A DNA stretch of 64,000 nucleotides from Corynebacterium freneyi (GCF_030408835.1 NZ_CP047357.1:1364001-1428000); one strand, 5' to 3'. Shown: positions 37,698 to 48,718, counted from the first letter of the stretch. The notes: a model not told the origin generated them from the letters alone. Numbers and translations are program-made.

Positions 37698-38045
37698 GAA
37701 AGCCCTTTCACGATGATGTCGATTGCCGCCGGCGAGCCGGACTGAACCGGTGCGCGGCCCCGATGATCCCTGACCCGGTCACCGGGGGACGGGGCGCCCG
37801 ATGAGCGCCACCGCCGGACAAATGTCTGCAATGTCGATGTTTCGTGCCACGAATCTCGGTTGCCGTATCGCGGGTGCCGGCCCTGCCGCCCCGCCTTAGT
37901 CATGTTCAACCGTCCGTGAATCAACTCCCCAGTGTAACCCAATGGGGACGATCACCTCGGCGTCCCCCCGTGCGGGGTTGCCTTGGCAATGCATGAATCG
38001 GTCATCGGGACCCGCCTCAACGAGGGGAGACGAGCCCCGAAACTA
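37698..38045. other. Gap between ppgK and sigA
   Basis: 348 bases with no credible gene. It must hold the ppgK end and the sigA promoter and leader; no promoter could be fixed by eye. Confidence 0.5.
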
Positions 38046-38801
38046 TTACGGCAGCAGTCCGGTGGCCGCCGCCAACGCGGCACCTGCGATACCGGCGTTG
38101 TTGTGCAACTTCGCGGGAACCACCGGGGTGCGGCACTCCAGCAGCGGCACCCACTTCTCGTGCTTTCGGCTGATTCCGCCGCCGACGACGAAAAGATTCG
38201 GCCAGAACAACGCCTCGTAGGTCCGCAGCACCTTGGACACGCGCTTGGTCCACTTCTTGTAGCTGAGTTCCTCGCGCTCCTTCACCGCCGCCGATGCCAT
38301 GTGCTCGGCTTCGGTGTCGCCGATGTACAGGTGGCCCAACTCGGAATTGGGGTACAGCAGGCCGTCGTGAAGCAACGCCGAACCGATGCCGGTGCCGAAG
38401 GTCAGCAAAATCACCGACCCCCGCCGGGCCTCCTCGTTGCCGAAGCGAACCTCCGCAAGACCCGCGGCATCGGCGTCGTTGAGCACGTGCGCCGGATTGT
38501 CGGGCAGGTGCTCGGCGAACAACTCGCGGCAATCCGTGTCCACCCACGACTTGTCGATGTTCGCCGCCAACAGCGCCGTCTGGTCCCGCACCACCGACGG
38601 CAACGTCACACCCACCGGGCCCTCCCACCCGGCGATGCGCACGATCTCCGCGACGGTTTCCGCCACCGCATCCGGAGTCGCCGGCTTCGGGGTGAAGATC
38701 TTGATCCGATCGCCGACCAGCTCGCCCGTGTCCAGGTCGACGACACCTCCCTTGATGCCGGAACCGCCCACGTCCACGCCAAAACCGATGTTGTCTGCCA
38801 T
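38046..38801 (-). CDS. ppgK: Polyphosphate/ATP glucokinase PpgK
   Basis: 251 residues, ROK-type. [12 protein letters not shown] binds phosphate, and [11 protein letters not shown] forms the second phosphate motif. It phosphorylates glucose with polyphosphate (or ATP), making glucose-6-phosphate in the cytoplasm. The start is ATG at 38801, divergent from suhB with only 35 bases between. A GCTTCACGACG form of the window-wide 11-mer lies in the LLHDG codons (38363-38373). Confidence 0.95.
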   Translation of the reverse strand: MADNIGFGVDVGGSGIKGGVVDLDTGELVGDRIKIFTPKPATPDAVAETVAEIVRIAGWEGPVGVTLPSVVRDQTALLAANIDKSWVDTDCRELFAEHLPDNPAHVLNDADAAGLAEVRFGNEEARRGSVILLTFGTGIGSALLHDGLLYPNSELGHLYIGDTEAEHMASAAVKEREELSYKKWTKRVSKVLRTYEALFWPNLFVVGGGISRKHEKWVPLLECRTPVVPAKLHNNAGIAGAALAAATGLLP

Positions 38802-38836
38802 ATGACCGATTGTACGAAAACGAGCACAATGGGCCC

Positions 38837-39733
38837 ATGACCGTCAACGACCCCGAAGCCGCCCACACCTCCGACTACGCCGACGCTCCGGCCGATCTGC
38901 GGGCCATGGCCGTACTGTTGGCCTCGGCGGCAGCCGACCACATCCGGGTTCGGCGACGGGAATTGGGCGTCGGCGGTGGTCGGGCCGAGGGGACCGACGT
39001 CAAGTCCAGCCGCGTCGATCCGGTCACGGTCGTCGACCGGGAATCCGAGGACCTCATCCGCCGTCTCGTCGCGTCGCTGCGCCCCGGCGACGTCGTTTTC
39101 GGCGAGGAGGCCGGCGGCGCCGGAGCCCGTGCCGAGGGCGTGCGGTGGATCGTCGACCCCATCGACGGCACCGTCAATTTCCTCTACGGCATCCCCGCCT
39201 ACGGCGTGAGCATCGCCTGCGAGAAGGACGGCCGCATCGTCGCCGGCGCCGTGGCCGACGTGGCGGGAAGCCGCATCTTCCATGCCGCAAAGGGAGGGGG
39301 AGCGGTCATGCGCGACGCGTCCGGGCGCGAGGAGCCGCTGTCCTGTTCCGCCCCGACGGACCTCGGCGTCAGCCTCGTCGCCACCGGCTTCGCGTACGCG
39401 GCGCAGCGCAGGGCCGCGCAGGGTGGCCTCGTCGCCGATTTGCTTGCCGACGTCCGCGACATCCGCCGCATCGGTTCAGCCGCCCTGGACCTGTGCCTGC
39501 TGGCCGCCGGTGCGGTGGACTGCTACTACGAGCATGGCCTCAACCTGTGGGATTGGGCCGCCGGGGCGCTGATCGCCGAGGAGGCCGGCGCCGTCGTAAA
39601 GCGCCCGGCCACGGAGGCGGGATCCGCCGACGGCGAACTGGTCGCCGCGGCCGCACCGACCGTGGCGGAGGAATTCTTCGCGGCGCTTCAGTCGCGGGGT
39701 GCGCTGGAGTCGATCAACACGCTCGGCCGCTGA
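38837..39733 (+). CDS. suhB: Inositol-1-phosphatase family protein SuhB
   Basis: 298 residues. DPIDGTVNF is the metal-binding motif, EEAG the first ligand, and WDWAAG the C-terminal motif. It releases inositol from inositol phosphates, needed for mycothiol and phosphatidylinositol in actinobacteria. CACAAT (38825-38830) six bases before the ATG, with no ribosome site, suggests a leaderless message. The 3' end overlaps the convergent Cei-like gene by 20 bases. Confidence 0.93.
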   Translation: MTVNDPEAAHTSDYADAPADLRAMAVLLASAAADHIRVRRRELGVGGGRAEGTDVKSSRVDPVTVVDRESEDLIRRLVASLRPGDVVFGEEAGGAGARAEGVRWIVDPIDGTVNFLYGIPAYGVSIACEKDGRIVAGAVADVAGSRIFHAAKGGGAVMRDASGREEPLSCSAPTDLGVSLVATGFAYAAQRRAAQGGLVADLLADVRDIRRIGSAALDLCLLAAGAVDCYYEHGLNLWDWAAGALIAEEAGAVVKRPATEAGSADGELVAAAAPTVAEEFFAALQSRGALESINTLGR

Positions 39734-40316
39734 GCGACTGCAGCGTCGCGGCATCGACGTCCTCGCCGGACCGAAGGGTCTCCATCGCCGCACGAACCGG
39801 GCCGGAATCGTCCAGCCCCCGGAAACCCGTGCCCAACGCCACGTCGACCGACCCGTCCTCGCGGGCGTCGTGGACGAGCTCCAGGCATGGGAACACCGCA
39901 TGCAACGTCGCCCCGTGGGCCGCGAAGCCCGCGCCGAAGCGCAGTTGGCCATAACAATCCAAATCTAGGTTCGGGGTCAAGGGATCATTGCCGACCCCGC
40001 CTTCGGCCGCCGTGAAGCCCAACCCGGCCAGCCCCTCCGACACCGTCGTGGCCTGCCCCGACTCGCCATTGGCGTTGAACACCCGCACCGGAATGTCGCC
40101 GGGGGCCGCCGGCGCCTCGCCGAGCAGGTCCGTCGACGACACTACCGCCCCCGCATCGGGGTGATGGCACGCGACGTTGGTGACCTTCACCGGACGGGTG
40201 AACGCCACCGACCACGCGACCACGGCGAGCACCGCGACGACGCCGACGATGATCCCGTACGGCAGGCCTTTTCGGCGCGGGGGAGGGCTCGGCAGACGGT
40301 GCGACATGCGCACCAT
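39714..40316 (-). CDS. LytR C-terminal-domain envelope protein, Cei-like
   Basis: 200 residues. A basic N-terminus and one transmembrane segment (about 20-42) precede an extracytoplasmic LytR_C-type domain (VRVFNANGESGQATTVSEGL). Mycobacterial Cei (Rv2700), next to suhB, has the same layout and is needed for envelope integrity; the suhB neighbour here supports that call. Four Cys in the outer domain could form disulfides. Starts at 40316 (ATG) and 40307 are both possible. Confidence 0.8.
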   Translation of the reverse strand: MVRMSHRLPSPPPRRKGLPYGIIVGVVAVLAVVAWSVAFTRPVKVTNVACHHPDAGAVVSSTDLLGEAPAAPGDIPVRVFNANGESGQATTVSEGLAGLGFTAAEGGVGNDPLTPNLDLDCYGQLRFGAGFAAHGATLHAVFPCLELVHDAREDGSVDVALGTGFRGLDDSGPVRAAMETLRSGEDVDAATLQSLSGRAC

Positions 40317-40387
40317 GTTAGTCGGGGCGGCGTCGACACCGTTCAGATGCTGGATTGCCCGCTCAAAACACCTGGTGATCTGCGGAT

Positions 40388-40416
40388 ATGACAGATTCTT
40401 AGAGTTGACCTAGTAT
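40388..40416 (+). promoter_or_regulatory. Candidate DUF4193 promoter
   Basis: ATGACA (40388-40393) and TAGTAT (40411-40416) are 17 bases apart, 60 bases before the DUF4193 start. Confidence 0.4.
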
Positions 40417-40475
40417 CCGCGGGGAATACGGCGCACGACACGCTGCGCCGCGACCCGACGGAGGAGGGCCGACAG

Positions 40476-40772
40476 ATGGCTGTCGATTACGATTCGCCCC
40501 GGACGCGCGAAGAAGAGGACATCGCCACCGATTCGCTCGAGGGGCTGCAGGCCGCCAGCGAGAACAATCGCATCGCCGATGACGACGACGGCGAGATCGT
40601 TGAGCCCTACGAGCTCCCCGGCGCCGACCTTTCCGGCGAGGAGCTGGAGATTTCCGTCGTGCCCCGTCAGGACGACGAGTTCACCTGCGGGTCGTGCTTC
40701 CTGGTGCAGCACCGCTCCATGATGGCCCACGACCCGGGCGACGGATTCCCCATCTGCCGCGATTGCGCCTGA
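40476..40772 (+). CDS. DUF4193 zinc-ribbon-like protein
   Basis: 98 residues. Acidic N-terminal two-thirds and a C-terminal CGSCF...CRDCA pair that can bind zinc. DUF4193 (Rv2699c-type) is conserved in actinobacteria next to DUF3093 and dut, as here. Function unknown. Ends at a bidirectional terminator. Confidence 0.9.
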   Translation: MAVDYDSPRTREEEDIATDSLEGLQAASENNRIADDDDGEIVEPYELPGADLSGEELEISVVPRQDDEFTCGSCFLVQHRSMMAHDPGDGFPICRDCA

Positions 40773-40791
40773 GTCCGGGCGGACCAGAATA

Positions 40792-40840
40792 AACGCCCCG
40801 GGCGACCCGATCCAATGGAATCGGAGTCGCCCGGGGCGTT
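40792..40840. terminator. Bidirectional terminator
   Basis: Perfect 15-base arms AACGCCCCGGGCGAC (40792-40806) and GTCGCCCGGGGCGTT (40826-40840). Between convergent DUF4193 and DUF3093 genes. Confidence 0.85.
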
Positions 40841-40905
40841 GGCGTTTTGCCGAGTCGTGCGTCGCGGTCGGAGAACCGACACAGGGTGGCGCTTCCGGGG
40901 TGACG

Positions 40906-41424
40906 CTAGGCCGACGGGCGGTCGGCGCCCAGGAAGGCGTCGAGAAGCTCCTCCGGCCGCCTGGTGGACACCAACCAGTACGGGGTCGGATCGTCCGGGT
41001 CGTCCAGGACGAGCAGCACCATCGTGCGCACCCAACTGTGCGTGACCAAAAACGCCGCCGGGTCGAGCTGACGGCCCAGCGCGTTGCGGTGCGCGGATTC
41101 CGGCACGGCCAGCGACTTCGACACCACCGAGGCCGGCAGCACCGCCGTGCCGGCGTGCAGCCACCGTTCGCCGGTGGAATCGACGTCGACGGTGATCTTC
41201 GTCTTCGACAGGGTCACCAGGATCCACACGCCGATGAGGGTGATGATCACCGCGCCGACGATGAGCCAGATGATGCTGCGGTTGAACGCGACCTGCGCGG
41301 TGCACACGACGACGGCGGGAACCGCCAACGCCCAGTACCACCAGGGCACCCACAACTGTTCTCGATAGAGAATGTTGCCGGAGGCGGCCGTCACGGTGCT
41401 GTCGTCTGAGGTGCTCACGGGCAT
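40906..41424 (-). CDS. DUF3093 membrane protein
   Basis: 172 residues. Two transmembrane segments (about residues 27-72), then a soluble region with [13 protein letters not shown] and [14 protein letters not shown], the DUF3093 signature. Conserved beside dut and DUF4193 in actinobacteria, no known function. The start is ATG at 41424. Confidence 0.88.
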   Translation of the reverse strand: MPVSTSDDSTVTAASGNILYREQLWVPWWYWALAVPAVVVCTAQVAFNRSIIWLIVGAVIITLIGVWILVTLSKTKITVDVDSTGERWLHAGTAVLPASVVSKSLAVPESAHRNALGRQLDPAAFLVTHSWVRTMVLLVLDDPDDPTPYWLVSTRRPEELLDAFLGADRPSA

Positions 41425-41486
41425 CGAGTCTACCCATCCCGCCCCCGCGGGGGACCGGGGAGGCCGCGGTGCGTATCGTCTGGTGC

Positions 41487-42017
41487 GTGAACGACGACGC
41501 GACCCGAAACACCGCCCCCGCCGACGCCGACGCCACCGCCGCGACCACCGCCGCCGAACCGGCGCCGGTGCGCGTGCGACTCCTTTCCCCGGATGCCGTC
41601 GCCCCCGTCCGGGCGCACCACGACGACGCCGGCGTCGACCTCGCCTCCGCCGAAGACCTCGTCCTCGAACCCGGCGAACGCGCGCTGGTGGGCACCGGAA
41701 TCGCCATCGCACTGCCCGCCGGCACCGTCGGCCTGGTCCACCCGCGGTCGGGTCTGGCCGCCCGGGCCGGACTGTCCATCGTCAACGCGCCCGGCACCAT
41801 CGACGCCGGTTACCGGGGCGAAATTAAGGTCAGCCTGATCAACCTGGACCCGCGCGAGCCGATCACCATCGCCAAGGGAGACCGCATCGCACAGCTGCTG
41901 GTACAGAAGGTCGAGCTCAGCCCCTTCGTCGTGGTCGACGAACTCGACGCCACCGATCGCGGCGACCGCGGCCACGGCTCCACCGGCGTCGCCGGCGCCC
42001 CGACGGGACGCCCCTGA
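41487..42017 (+). CDS. dut: dUTPase
   Basis: 176 residues from a GTG at 41487. All five motifs are present: [10 protein letters not shown] (1), [10 protein letters not shown] (2), [13 protein letters not shown] (3), RIAQLLVQ (4), and the C-terminal RGHGSTG (5). It splits dUTP to dUMP, keeping uracil out of DNA. TATCGT at 41474-41479 lies seven bases upstream with no ribosome site, so the message may be leaderless; an ATG at 41469 is the alternative. Confidence 0.95.
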   Translation: MNDDATRNTAPADADATAATTAAEPAPVRVRLLSPDAVAPVRAHHDDAGVDLASAEDLVLEPGERALVGTGIAIALPAGTVGLVHPRSGLAARAGLSIVNAPGTIDAGYRGEIKVSLINLDPREPITIAKGDRIAQLLVQKVELSPFVVVDELDATDRGDRGHGSTGVAGAPTGRP

Positions 42018-42188
42018 GCCCCGACCGCACACGCGCATCCCGGGCACTTCGCCCGCCCCGGGGTGCGGTTGCCGTTACCCTGAACACCACACGCCCGAAT
42101 CAACGACGAATGAACGTCGGGCGACGCAGACGCCATTGATCCCCGATCAATGCCAGCGACAGTCGACGACACGAGGGAGACCCCGGCC

Positions 42189-42950
42189 ATGTGGCCCTTT
42201 GGCAAGAAGAAGAACGACGACACCGCCCCCGCCGCCGACGCCGGCCGGGCCGCCGAAGCCGACCAGGCGGCTGAGACGGCCGACACCGCCATCGATGCCG
42301 GCGCTGGCGCCGCCACCGCGACCGAGCAGGCCGCCGCTGGCACCGCGCTGCCCACCGAGTCCGGTCCGTTCGACGTCGCCGACGCCAAGCCCGAGGAGTT
42401 CGACTTCTCCGACTTCGCCAAGGCGAGCGTCAACCTCGGTTCCGTTCTGCTCGCGGTGCCCCACGCCGGCGACATTCAGGTCGAGATGGGCCCGCAGGGT
42501 CCGACGATGCTGCACGTGGTCACCAGGGCCGGCCGCATCACCCCGGTCGCCTTCGCCGCCCCGACGTCGGGTGGCCTGTGGGGGACCTCCAGCCGTGAGA
42601 TCGCCGAGGGCCTGTCCAACGACGGCCTGCAGGTTCACCTGGAGGAGGGCCCGTGGGGCGACGAGGTCGTGGGCGTGCGCGACGAGATGCAGATGCGCAT
42701 CATCGGCGCCGACGGCCCGCGCTGGATGATGCGCCTGACGCTGTCGGGCCCGGTGGCCTCCGCCGACGAGCTGGCCGACATCGGCCGCGGCGTCATGGCC
42801 CGCTGCTTCGTCAGCCGCGGCAACAATCCCATGCCCGCCGGTCAGCCGCTGCCGGTGACCCTGCCGGTGCAGATGGCCGAGCAGATCCGCCAGGCCTACG
42901 CCGCCCAGCAGCAGGCGCAGCAGGGTCAGCAGAACCAGCAGAACCAGTAG
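42189..42950 (+). CDS. DUF3710 family protein
   Basis: 253 residues from the ATG at 42189 (MWPFGKKK; AGGGAGA upstream). An Ala/Asp-rich head (10-65) leads to the DUF3710 domain (SVNLGSVLLAVP, EGPWGDEVV, RFMGVDGPRWMMR-type region) and a Gln-rich tail. DUF3710 follows dut in actinobacteria. Function unknown. Confidence 0.88.
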   Translation: MWPFGKKKNDDTAPAADAGRAAEADQAAETADTAIDAGAGAATATEQAAAGTALPTESGPFDVADAKPEEFDFSDFAKASVNLGSVLLAVPHAGDIQVEMGPQGPTMLHVVTRAGRITPVAFAAPTSGGLWGTSSREIAEGLSNDGLQVHLEEGPWGDEVVGVRDEMQMRIIGADGPRWMMRLTLSGPVASADELADIGRGVMARCFVSRGNNPMPAGQPLPVTLPVQMAEQIRQAYAAQQQAQQGQQNQQNQ

Positions 42951-43014
42951 GGCGGCACCGGTCGGCTGCCCGCGCCGGCCGGTCCACACCATCCCCTTTC
43001 CAGGAGAACACCCC

Positions 43015-44223
43015 ATGAGCACCCCGGCCATCGGCCCCACCATCGTCGAGGCGGTCGTCGACCGGCCGGCGCACGGCGGCGAGTCCATCGCACTGCTCGA
43101 CGGCAGGGTGATCCTGGTCCGCGGCACCATCCCGGGGGAGCGGGTCCGCATCGAGCTTGACGACGCCGACGCCAAACTGTGGCGGGGCCGGGCCGTCGAA
43201 ATCCTCGATGCGTCACCCCACCGCATCGACCCCGTCTGCGAGGCCGCAGCCGCCGGCGCCGGATGCTGCGACCTCGGGTTCGTCGACCCGGCCCACGCCG
43301 TGGAGCTGAAGCGGGACGTGCTGCTCGACGCCCTGCGCCGCATCGGCCGCTTCGACGCCGACGAATTGCCCGAGCCCACCGTCACGGCACTGGCCCCGGC
43401 CACCGGGTGGCGCACGCGGGTGCGGCTCGGCGTCGACGACAACGGCCGGGCGGGACTGCGCAAACGCCGCTCCCGCGACTTGGTCGTCGGCCACGACTGC
43501 GCCCAAAACGTCGCCGGGCTCACCTACGGCCTCGGCGAGCCGGGTGCCGTGCCCGCCGGGGGAGAGCTCCACGTCGTCCACGACGCCGACGGCACCCGCC
43601 ACGTCCTCCACGTCATCGGCTCGGGCCGCAAACGCCGCGTGACTCGGGTGGAAGGCTCCGACACCGCCGTCGAGCGCATCGACGGCCGCGAATTCGACGT
43701 GCCCGTCGACGGTTTCTGGCAGGCCCACTCCGCCGCCGCCGGCCATTACGTCTCCCGCATCCGCGAACTGCTCCCGGCGACCCCCGGCGGTCGGGCCTGG
43801 GACCTCTACGGCGGCGTCGGCGTGTTGGCCATCGCGCTGGCCGACCTCGTCGGACCCGACGGTACGGTGACGTCCGTGGAATCCTTCGCACGCTCCGCCG
43901 CCGTCGGACGCGCGGCACTGTCCGACCTTCCCGTGGAATTCCGCACCGGCCGCGTCGAGACGGTCGTCGCAAAGCTCGGCCACGCCGTCGACCTCGTCGT
44001 CCTCGACCCGCCCCGCACCGGCGCCGGCGCGAAAACCATCGACGCCATCGCCGCCGCCCGCCCCCGGAAGATCCTCCACATCGGCTGCGACCCCGCCACC
44101 TTCGCCCGCGACGCCCGCACCTGGGCCGACAACGGCTACCGCATCGACGCCCTCGACGTCATCGACGCATTCCCCGGCACGCACCACCTGGAGACCATCT
44201 CCGTGCTCACGCCGACGTCGTAA
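43015..44223 (+). CDS. TrmA/RumA-type RNA 5-methyluridine methyltransferase
   Basis: 402 residues. An N-terminal TRAM-like domain (GGESIALLDGRVILV) precedes a class I methyltransferase. LDPPRTG is motif IV and HIGCDPATFARD carries the catalytic Cys. The C-terminal HHLETISVL is the family end. It methylates U at C5 in tRNA or 23S rRNA; which site is not readable. The TAA stop lies within a copy of the window-wide 11-mer (44216-44226). Confidence 0.92.
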   Translation: MSTPAIGPTIVEAVVDRPAHGGESIALLDGRVILVRGTIPGERVRIELDDADAKLWRGRAVEILDASPHRIDPVCEAAAAGAGCCDLGFVDPAHAVELKRDVLLDALRRIGRFDADELPEPTVTALAPATGWRTRVRLGVDDNGRAGLRKRRSRDLVVGHDCAQNVAGLTYGLGEPGAVPAGGELHVVHDADGTRHVLHVIGSGRKRRVTRVEGSDTAVERIDGREFDVPVDGFWQAHSAAAGHYVSRIRELLPATPGGRAWDLYGGVGVLAIALADLVGPDGTVTSVESFARSAAVGRAALSDLPVEFRTGRVETVVAKLGHAVDLVVLDPPRTGAGAKTIDAIAAARPRKILHIGCDPATFARDARTWADNGYRIDALDVIDAFPGTHHLETISVLTPTS

Positions 44224-44226
44224 AGC
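44216..44226 (-). repeat. Window-wide 11-mer GCTTTACGACG
   Basis: Minus-strand copy spanning the methyltransferase stop codon. Confidence 0.6.
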
Positions 44227-44258
44227 AACGCAGCGACGGCCCCACCCACCGCGACGCG

Positions 44259-44270
44259 AAGGCAAGCCTT
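44259..44270. promoter_or_regulatory. Palindrome AAGGCAAGCCTT upstream of dxs
   Basis: Perfect 12-base dyad with DtxR-box-like halves, 95 bases before the dxs start and just upstream of TACTAT (44296-44301, candidate -10). A weak DtxR-site candidate. Confidence 0.3.
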
Positions 44271-44364
44271 AGTCACCCGGCGCCGCCGTCACCCGTACTA
44301 TTGAAAGACCAGCCCGGCCACCCGCGCCGGACCGCCGAGACGTGAAAGGAACGGGTACCGGTTC

Positions 44365-46254
44365 ATGGCTCTCCTCGAATCGATCAACTCACCGGCCGAC
44401 GTGCGCGCACTGCGCCCGGAGCAACTCGATGAGCTGGCCCGGGAGATCCGCGAATTCCTCGTGGAGAAGGTCTCCGCGACCGGCGGCCACCTCGGCCCCA
44501 ACCTCGGCGTCGTCGAACTGACCATGGCCCTGCACCGCGTCTTCGACTCGCCGACCGACCCCATCATCTTCGACACCGGCCACCAGGCCTACGTGCACAA
44601 GATGCTCACCGGACGCGCCGGCGACTTCGACACCCTGCGGCAAAAGGACGGCCTGTCCGGCTACCCCTGCCGCGCCGAAAGCCCCCACGACTGGACCGAG
44701 TCCTCCCACGCCTCCGCCGCCCTGTCCACCGCCGACGGCCTGGCCAAGGGCTTCGACATCCGAGGTGAACACCACCGACACGTCGTCGCCGTCGTCGGCG
44801 ACGGCGCACTGACCGGCGGCATGTGCTGGGAAGCGCTGAACAACATCGCCGCCGGCAAGGACCGCTCCGTCGTCATCGTCGTCAACGACAACGGCCGCAG
44901 TTACTCGCCGACCATCGGCGGACTCGCCGAAAACCTCGCCGCACTGGCGCTGCAGCCCGCCTACGACATGGTCATGCGGCAGGGCAAGTCCGGCCTGCAG
45001 CGGCTCGGCCCCGTCGGCGACTTCCTCGCGCGCATCGTCTACGGAGCCAAGGAAGGCCTCAAGTCGACGGTCATGCCGCACGAAATGTTCTCCGACCTCG
45101 GCCTGAAGTACATCGGCCCCGTCGACGGCCACAACATCCGCTCGCTGGAAAACGCCCTGCGCCACGCCCGCGAATTCGGCGGACCCGTCATCGTCCACGC
45201 CAAGACCCACAAGGGCCGCGGATTCGCGCCCGCCGAAGCCAACGAAGACGACCTGATGCACGCCACCGGCGTCATCGACCCCGTCACCGGCGAATCCAAG
45301 TCCACGCCCGTGCGCGACTGGACGTCCGTGTTCGCCGACGAACTCGTCGCCCTCGGCCACGAACGCGACGACATCGCCGCCATCACCGCCGCCATGGCCG
45401 GGCCGACCGGGCTGGCGAAGTTCGGCAAGGCCCACCCCGACCGCTTCTTCGACGTCGGCATCGCCGAACAGCACGCCGTGACCTCCGCGTCCGGCCTCGC
45501 CCTGGCCGGCATGCACCCCGTCGTCGCCGTCTACTCGACGTTCCTCAACCGCGCCTTCGACCAGCTGCTCATGGACGTGGCGCTGCTGAAGCTGCCCGTC
45601 ACCCTCGTACTCGACCGCGCCGGCATCACCGGTTCCGACGGCGCCAGCCACAACGGCGTGTGGGACATGGCCCTGACCTCCATCGTCCCGGGCATCCGCG
45701 TCGCCGCCCCGCGCGACGGCGCCCGCCTGGTCGAGGAGCTGCGCGAGGCCGTCGCCGTCACCGACGGCCCGACCGTCGTGCGATTCCCCAAGGGCAAGAT
45801 CGCCGACGACATCGACCAGGTCGAGCGCACCCCCGACGGCGTCGACGTGCTGCACCGCACCCGCGAAGACGGCGGCGACGTGCTCGTCGTGGCCGTCGGG
45901 TCCTTCGCCGGCGCCGCAGTCGAGGCCGCCCGGACCCTGGAAGACGAGGCCATCGACGTCACCGTCGTCGACCCGCGCTGGATCGTGCCCGTGGCCGGCG
46001 ACCTGCTCGCCATGGCTGACAACCACTCGATGGTCGTCGTCGTCGAAGACGGCGTCGTCCACGGCGGCGTCGGGTCCCTGCTCGGCGACGCGCTGCGCGC
46101 CGCGGCCATCGACGTGCCCACGCGCCAAGTCGCCGTGCCCCAGAAGTTCCTGGACCACGCCTCCCGCGGCGAGATCCTCGACGAACTGGGGCTGACCGCC
46201 GACACCATCGCCGACGACGTGTCGGCCTGGTGGGCGGCCGTGCAGCGCGCTTAG
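44365..46254 (+). CDS. dxs: 1-deoxy-D-xylulose-5-phosphate synthase
   Basis: 629 residues. GDGALTGGM and the ND of [11 protein letters not shown] form the thiamine-diphosphate/Mg site; the pyrimidine domain has [11 protein letters not shown]. It condenses pyruvate with glyceraldehyde-3-phosphate, the first step of MEP isoprenoid synthesis. It converges on rnd with a four-base overlap of stop codons, as the neighbours in mycobacteria do. Confidence 0.97.
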   Translation: MALLESINSPADVRALRPEQLDELAREIREFLVEKVSATGGHLGPNLGVVELTMALHRVFDSPTDPIIFDTGHQAYVHKMLTGRAGDFDTLRQKDGLSGYPCRAESPHDWTESSHASAALSTADGLAKGFDIRGEHHRHVVAVVGDGALTGGMCWEALNNIAAGKDRSVVIVVNDNGRSYSPTIGGLAENLAALALQPAYDMVMRQGKSGLQRLGPVGDFLARIVYGAKEGLKSTVMPHEMFSDLGLKYIGPVDGHNIRSLENALRHAREFGGPVIVHAKTHKGRGFAPAEANEDDLMHATGVIDPVTGESKSTPVRDWTSVFADELVALGHERDDIAAITAAMAGPTGLAKFGKAHPDRFFDVGIAEQHAVTSASGLALAGMHPVVAVYSTFLNRAFDQLLMDVALLKLPVTLVLDRAGITGSDGASHNGVWDMALTSIVPGIRVAAPRDGARLVEELREAVAVTDGPTVVRFPKGKIADDIDQVERTPDGVDVLHRTREDGGDVLVVAVGSFAGAAVEAARTLEDEAIDVTVVDPRWIVPVAGDLLAMADNHSMVVVVEDGVVHGGVGSLLGDALRAAAIDVPTRQVAVPQKFLDHASRGEILDELGLTADTIADDVSAWWAAVQRA

Positions 46255-47501
46255 CCCAGCGGCTGCCTGCGCGGCAGCAGCACCGCCTCGCCGACCAGAC
46301 CGGCCATGAAGTCGACCTGCCACGGCCGCGCGCCCAAGCCCGCGAGCAGGGCGCGCACCTCGTCGTCGGTGCGGGGCACGTCGTCGCCGCCGGCGCCCGA
46401 CATGGTCCACGCGACGTCGCGCACATCCGAGGGGCGGAACAGCGTCTCCGGTGCGATGCCGAGATCCTCGGCCAAAAGCTCGTGGCCGCCGCGCAGCCGC
46501 TCCAGTACGGCGGCGGCCTCCGGCGCACGCTGCTCCCACGTGCGGTGGTGCGGCCGGGCCGGACCGGTGGGGCGGGGCCGCTCGGGCCACGTGTCGCGGG
46601 GCAGGGCGAGCGCGGCGCGGACCTCCCGCATCCATAGCTGCGCCGCACCACGACGCCTGCGGGGAAAACCCTTGATCGCAGTGAGCGCCCGGTCGTCCCG
46701 GGGCAGTTTCTCGGCGATCGACGCCAGCACGTCGTGAGGCAGCACGGAAACGGGGGAGACGTCGCGCTCGCGCGCCATCCGATCGCGGGCCAACCACAGT
46801 TCCCGGCCCACGACGAGCTGTTCCGGGCGCCGCAGCTTGCCGACGCCCTTCATGGAGCGCCACTTCTCCTCGTCGGGCACGTCGTGCGAACCAGGGGCGT
46901 GGGCGAGCCGCACCGCCTCCGATTCCTGCCGCAACCATTCGAGGCGGTCGAGTTCGGCCAATGCGGCGGTCAGGGCGTCGGAAAGCTCCACCAGAAGCTC
47001 GACGTCCAATGCGGCGTAATCCAGCCACTCGGCGGGCAGGGGCCGCGTCGACCAGTCCTCCCGGCCGTGGCCCTTCGCCAAGGTGACGCCGAGGAGGCCT
47101 TCGGTCATGGCCGCAAGGTTGACCTTCGGCAGCCCCAGCAGGCGGCCGGCGATTTCGGTGTCGACGAGTCCGTGCGGATGCAGTCCCAGATCCGCCAGGC
47201 ACGGCAAGTCGGACACCGCGGCGTGGATGACCCACTCGAGCGGATTGAGGTGGTCGGCCAGCCCGGAGTCGTCGATCACGCCGGGCACCGTCTCGGGATC
47301 GACGAGAAACGTGCCGGCGCCGTCGCGACGCAACTGGATCAAAAAGGCGCGGTCGCCGTAACGGTAGGCCGAGGCGCGTTCGGTGTCGACGGCCAACGGC
47401 CCGGTGCCCGCCGCCAGAAGCCTTCCCGCGTCCGCAATGTCATCGGAGGTGACCAGAACATCCGGGGTTCCGCCACGCGGGGAAAGCAACGCCGAGCACA
47501 T
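46251..47501 (-). CDS. rnd: Ribonuclease D family protein
   Basis: 416 residues. DEDD exonuclease: AVDTERA (motif I), [10 protein letters not shown] (II), [13 protein letters not shown] (III). Two HRDC-like domains follow. It trims RNA 3' ends. It is next to dxs, as in mycobacteria (Rv2681). Confidence 0.93.
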   Translation of the reverse strand: MCSALLSPRGGTPDVLVTSDDIADAGRLLAAGTGPLAVDTERASAYRYGDRAFLIQLRRDGAGTFLVDPETVPGVIDDSGLADHLNPLEWVIHAAVSDLPCLADLGLHPHGLVDTEIAGRLLGLPKVNLAAMTEGLLGVTLAKGHGREDWSTRPLPAEWLDYAALDVELLVELSDALTAALAELDRLEWLRQESEAVRLAHAPGSHDVPDEEKWRSMKGVGKLRRPEQLVVGRELWLARDRMARERDVSPVSVLPHDVLASIAEKLPRDDRALTAIKGFPRRRRGAAQLWMREVRAALALPRDTWPERPRPTGPARPHHRTWEQRAPEAAAVLERLRGGHELLAEDLGIAPETLFRPSDVRDVAWTMSGAGGDDVPRTDDEVRALLAGLGARPWQVDFMAGLVGEAVLLPRRQPLG

Positions 47502-47569
47502 GAGAAAGAGCTTAACCCGCAGGTGTGGAGCCGGTCATGCGGCCTGATCGGGGACACGTACGCAAACGT

Positions 47570-47608
47570 TTAGGTAGTACCTGCGTTGGTTGTGTTAGCG
47601 TGTCCTAA
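47570..47608 (+). promoter_or_regulatory. DtxR-box-like sites before the siderophore transporter
   Basis: AGGTAGTACCT (47572-47582) is a perfect 5-1-5 dyad. TTAGCGTGTCCTAA (47595-47608) matches 10 of the first 14 bases of the DtxR consensus TTAGGTTAGCCTAACCTAA. Both precede the iron-transport gene, 109-145 bases upstream of its start. Confidence 0.55.
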
Positions 47609-47716
47609 GGCCCGAAGGGAAGTGCTGCTTTCCACGGGTCGGAGATTTGCCACCACATGAACCGGGGCGCCCGCGGCTGATACCGCAACCGCCCACGACA
47701 GCGAGGAGACTCCCTC

Positions 47717-48718
47717 TTGATCACGACGCTTCGCCGCCGCACGATGGCGGTCGCCGCCGCCGCGGCCCTCACGTTCGGCCTCGTCGCCTGCTCCGATGAC
47801 GCGACCTCGACCGACACCGACGCCGCCGGCACCGGCGAGACCACCACCGTGGAGATCGAGGACAACTTCGGCACCCACACCGTCAACGTCCCCGCAGAGC
47901 ACGTCGTCGCCACCGACAACCGCGTGTTCCGGACCCTCGAGGACTGGGGCGTCGAATTGGCCGCCGCGCCGGTCGCCCTCATGCCGCCGAACCTCGATTA
48001 CAAGACGGACGACTCCATCGTCAACCTCGGCAACCACCGCGAGCCCGACCTCGAGGCCGTCGTCGCCGTCGAGCCGGACCTGATCATCAACGGCCAGCGC
48101 TTCCAGCAGTACGCCGAGGACTTCGCCAAGCTGGCCCCGGACGCCACCATCGTCGACTTCACCCCGCGCGAGGACAAGCCCTTCGACGAGGAACTGCGCC
48201 GCCAGACCACCGCTCTCGGCGAGCTGTTCGGCAAGCAGGAGGAGGCCGACAAGCTCATCGAGGAGTTCGACAAGTCCATCGAGCGCGCCAAGGCCGCCTA
48301 CGACTCCAACGACACCGTCATGGGCGCCATCACCTCCGGCGGCAACATCAACTACGCCGCCCCCGGTTCCGGCCGTTCCGTCGGCCCGGCCTTCGACATC
48401 CTCGGCCTGACCCCGGCCCTTGAGGTCGACAACGCCACCACCGACCACGAGGGCGACGACATCTCCGTCGAGGCGGTCGCCGACGCCAACCCGGACATCC
48501 TGCTCGTCATGGACCGCGACGCCGCCGTGGCCGCCAACAAGGGCGAGGAGTACACCCCGGCCAACGAGCTGATCGCCAACTCCGCCGCGCTGAAGAACGT
48601 CAACGCCGTCAAGAACGACCGCATCATCTACATGCCGCAGTTCACCTACATCGACGAGGGCATTCAGACCTACACCGAATTCTTCAATTCCCTGGCCGAC
48701 GCCCTGGAAAAGAAGTAG
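47717..48718 (+). CDS. Siderophore-iron ABC transporter lipoprotein
   Basis: 333 residues. The lipobox FGLVAC gives a lipid-anchored Cys near residue 25. The body is a FatB/YclQ-type cluster A-2 periplasmic-binding-like protein (NRVFRTLEDWGV, EAVVAVEPDLIINGQRF, DEGIQTYTEFFNSL). It captures ferric siderophore outside the membrane for the permeases encoded next. First of four genes, behind DtxR-like sites. Confidence 0.92.
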   Translation: MITTLRRRTMAVAAAAALTFGLVACSDDATSTDTDAAGTGETTTVEIEDNFGTHTVNVPAEHVVATDNRVFRTLEDWGVELAAAPVALMPPNLDYKTDDSIVNLGNHREPDLEAVVAVEPDLIINGQRFQQYAEDFAKLAPDATIVDFTPREDKPFDEELRRQTTALGELFGKQEEADKLIEEFDKSIERAKAAYDSNDTVMGAITSGGNINYAAPGSGRSVGPAFDILGLTPALEVDNATTDHEGDDISVEAVADANPDILLVMDRDAAVAANKGEEYTPANELIANSAALKNVNAVKNDRIIYMPQFTYIDEGIQTYTEFFNSLADALEKK

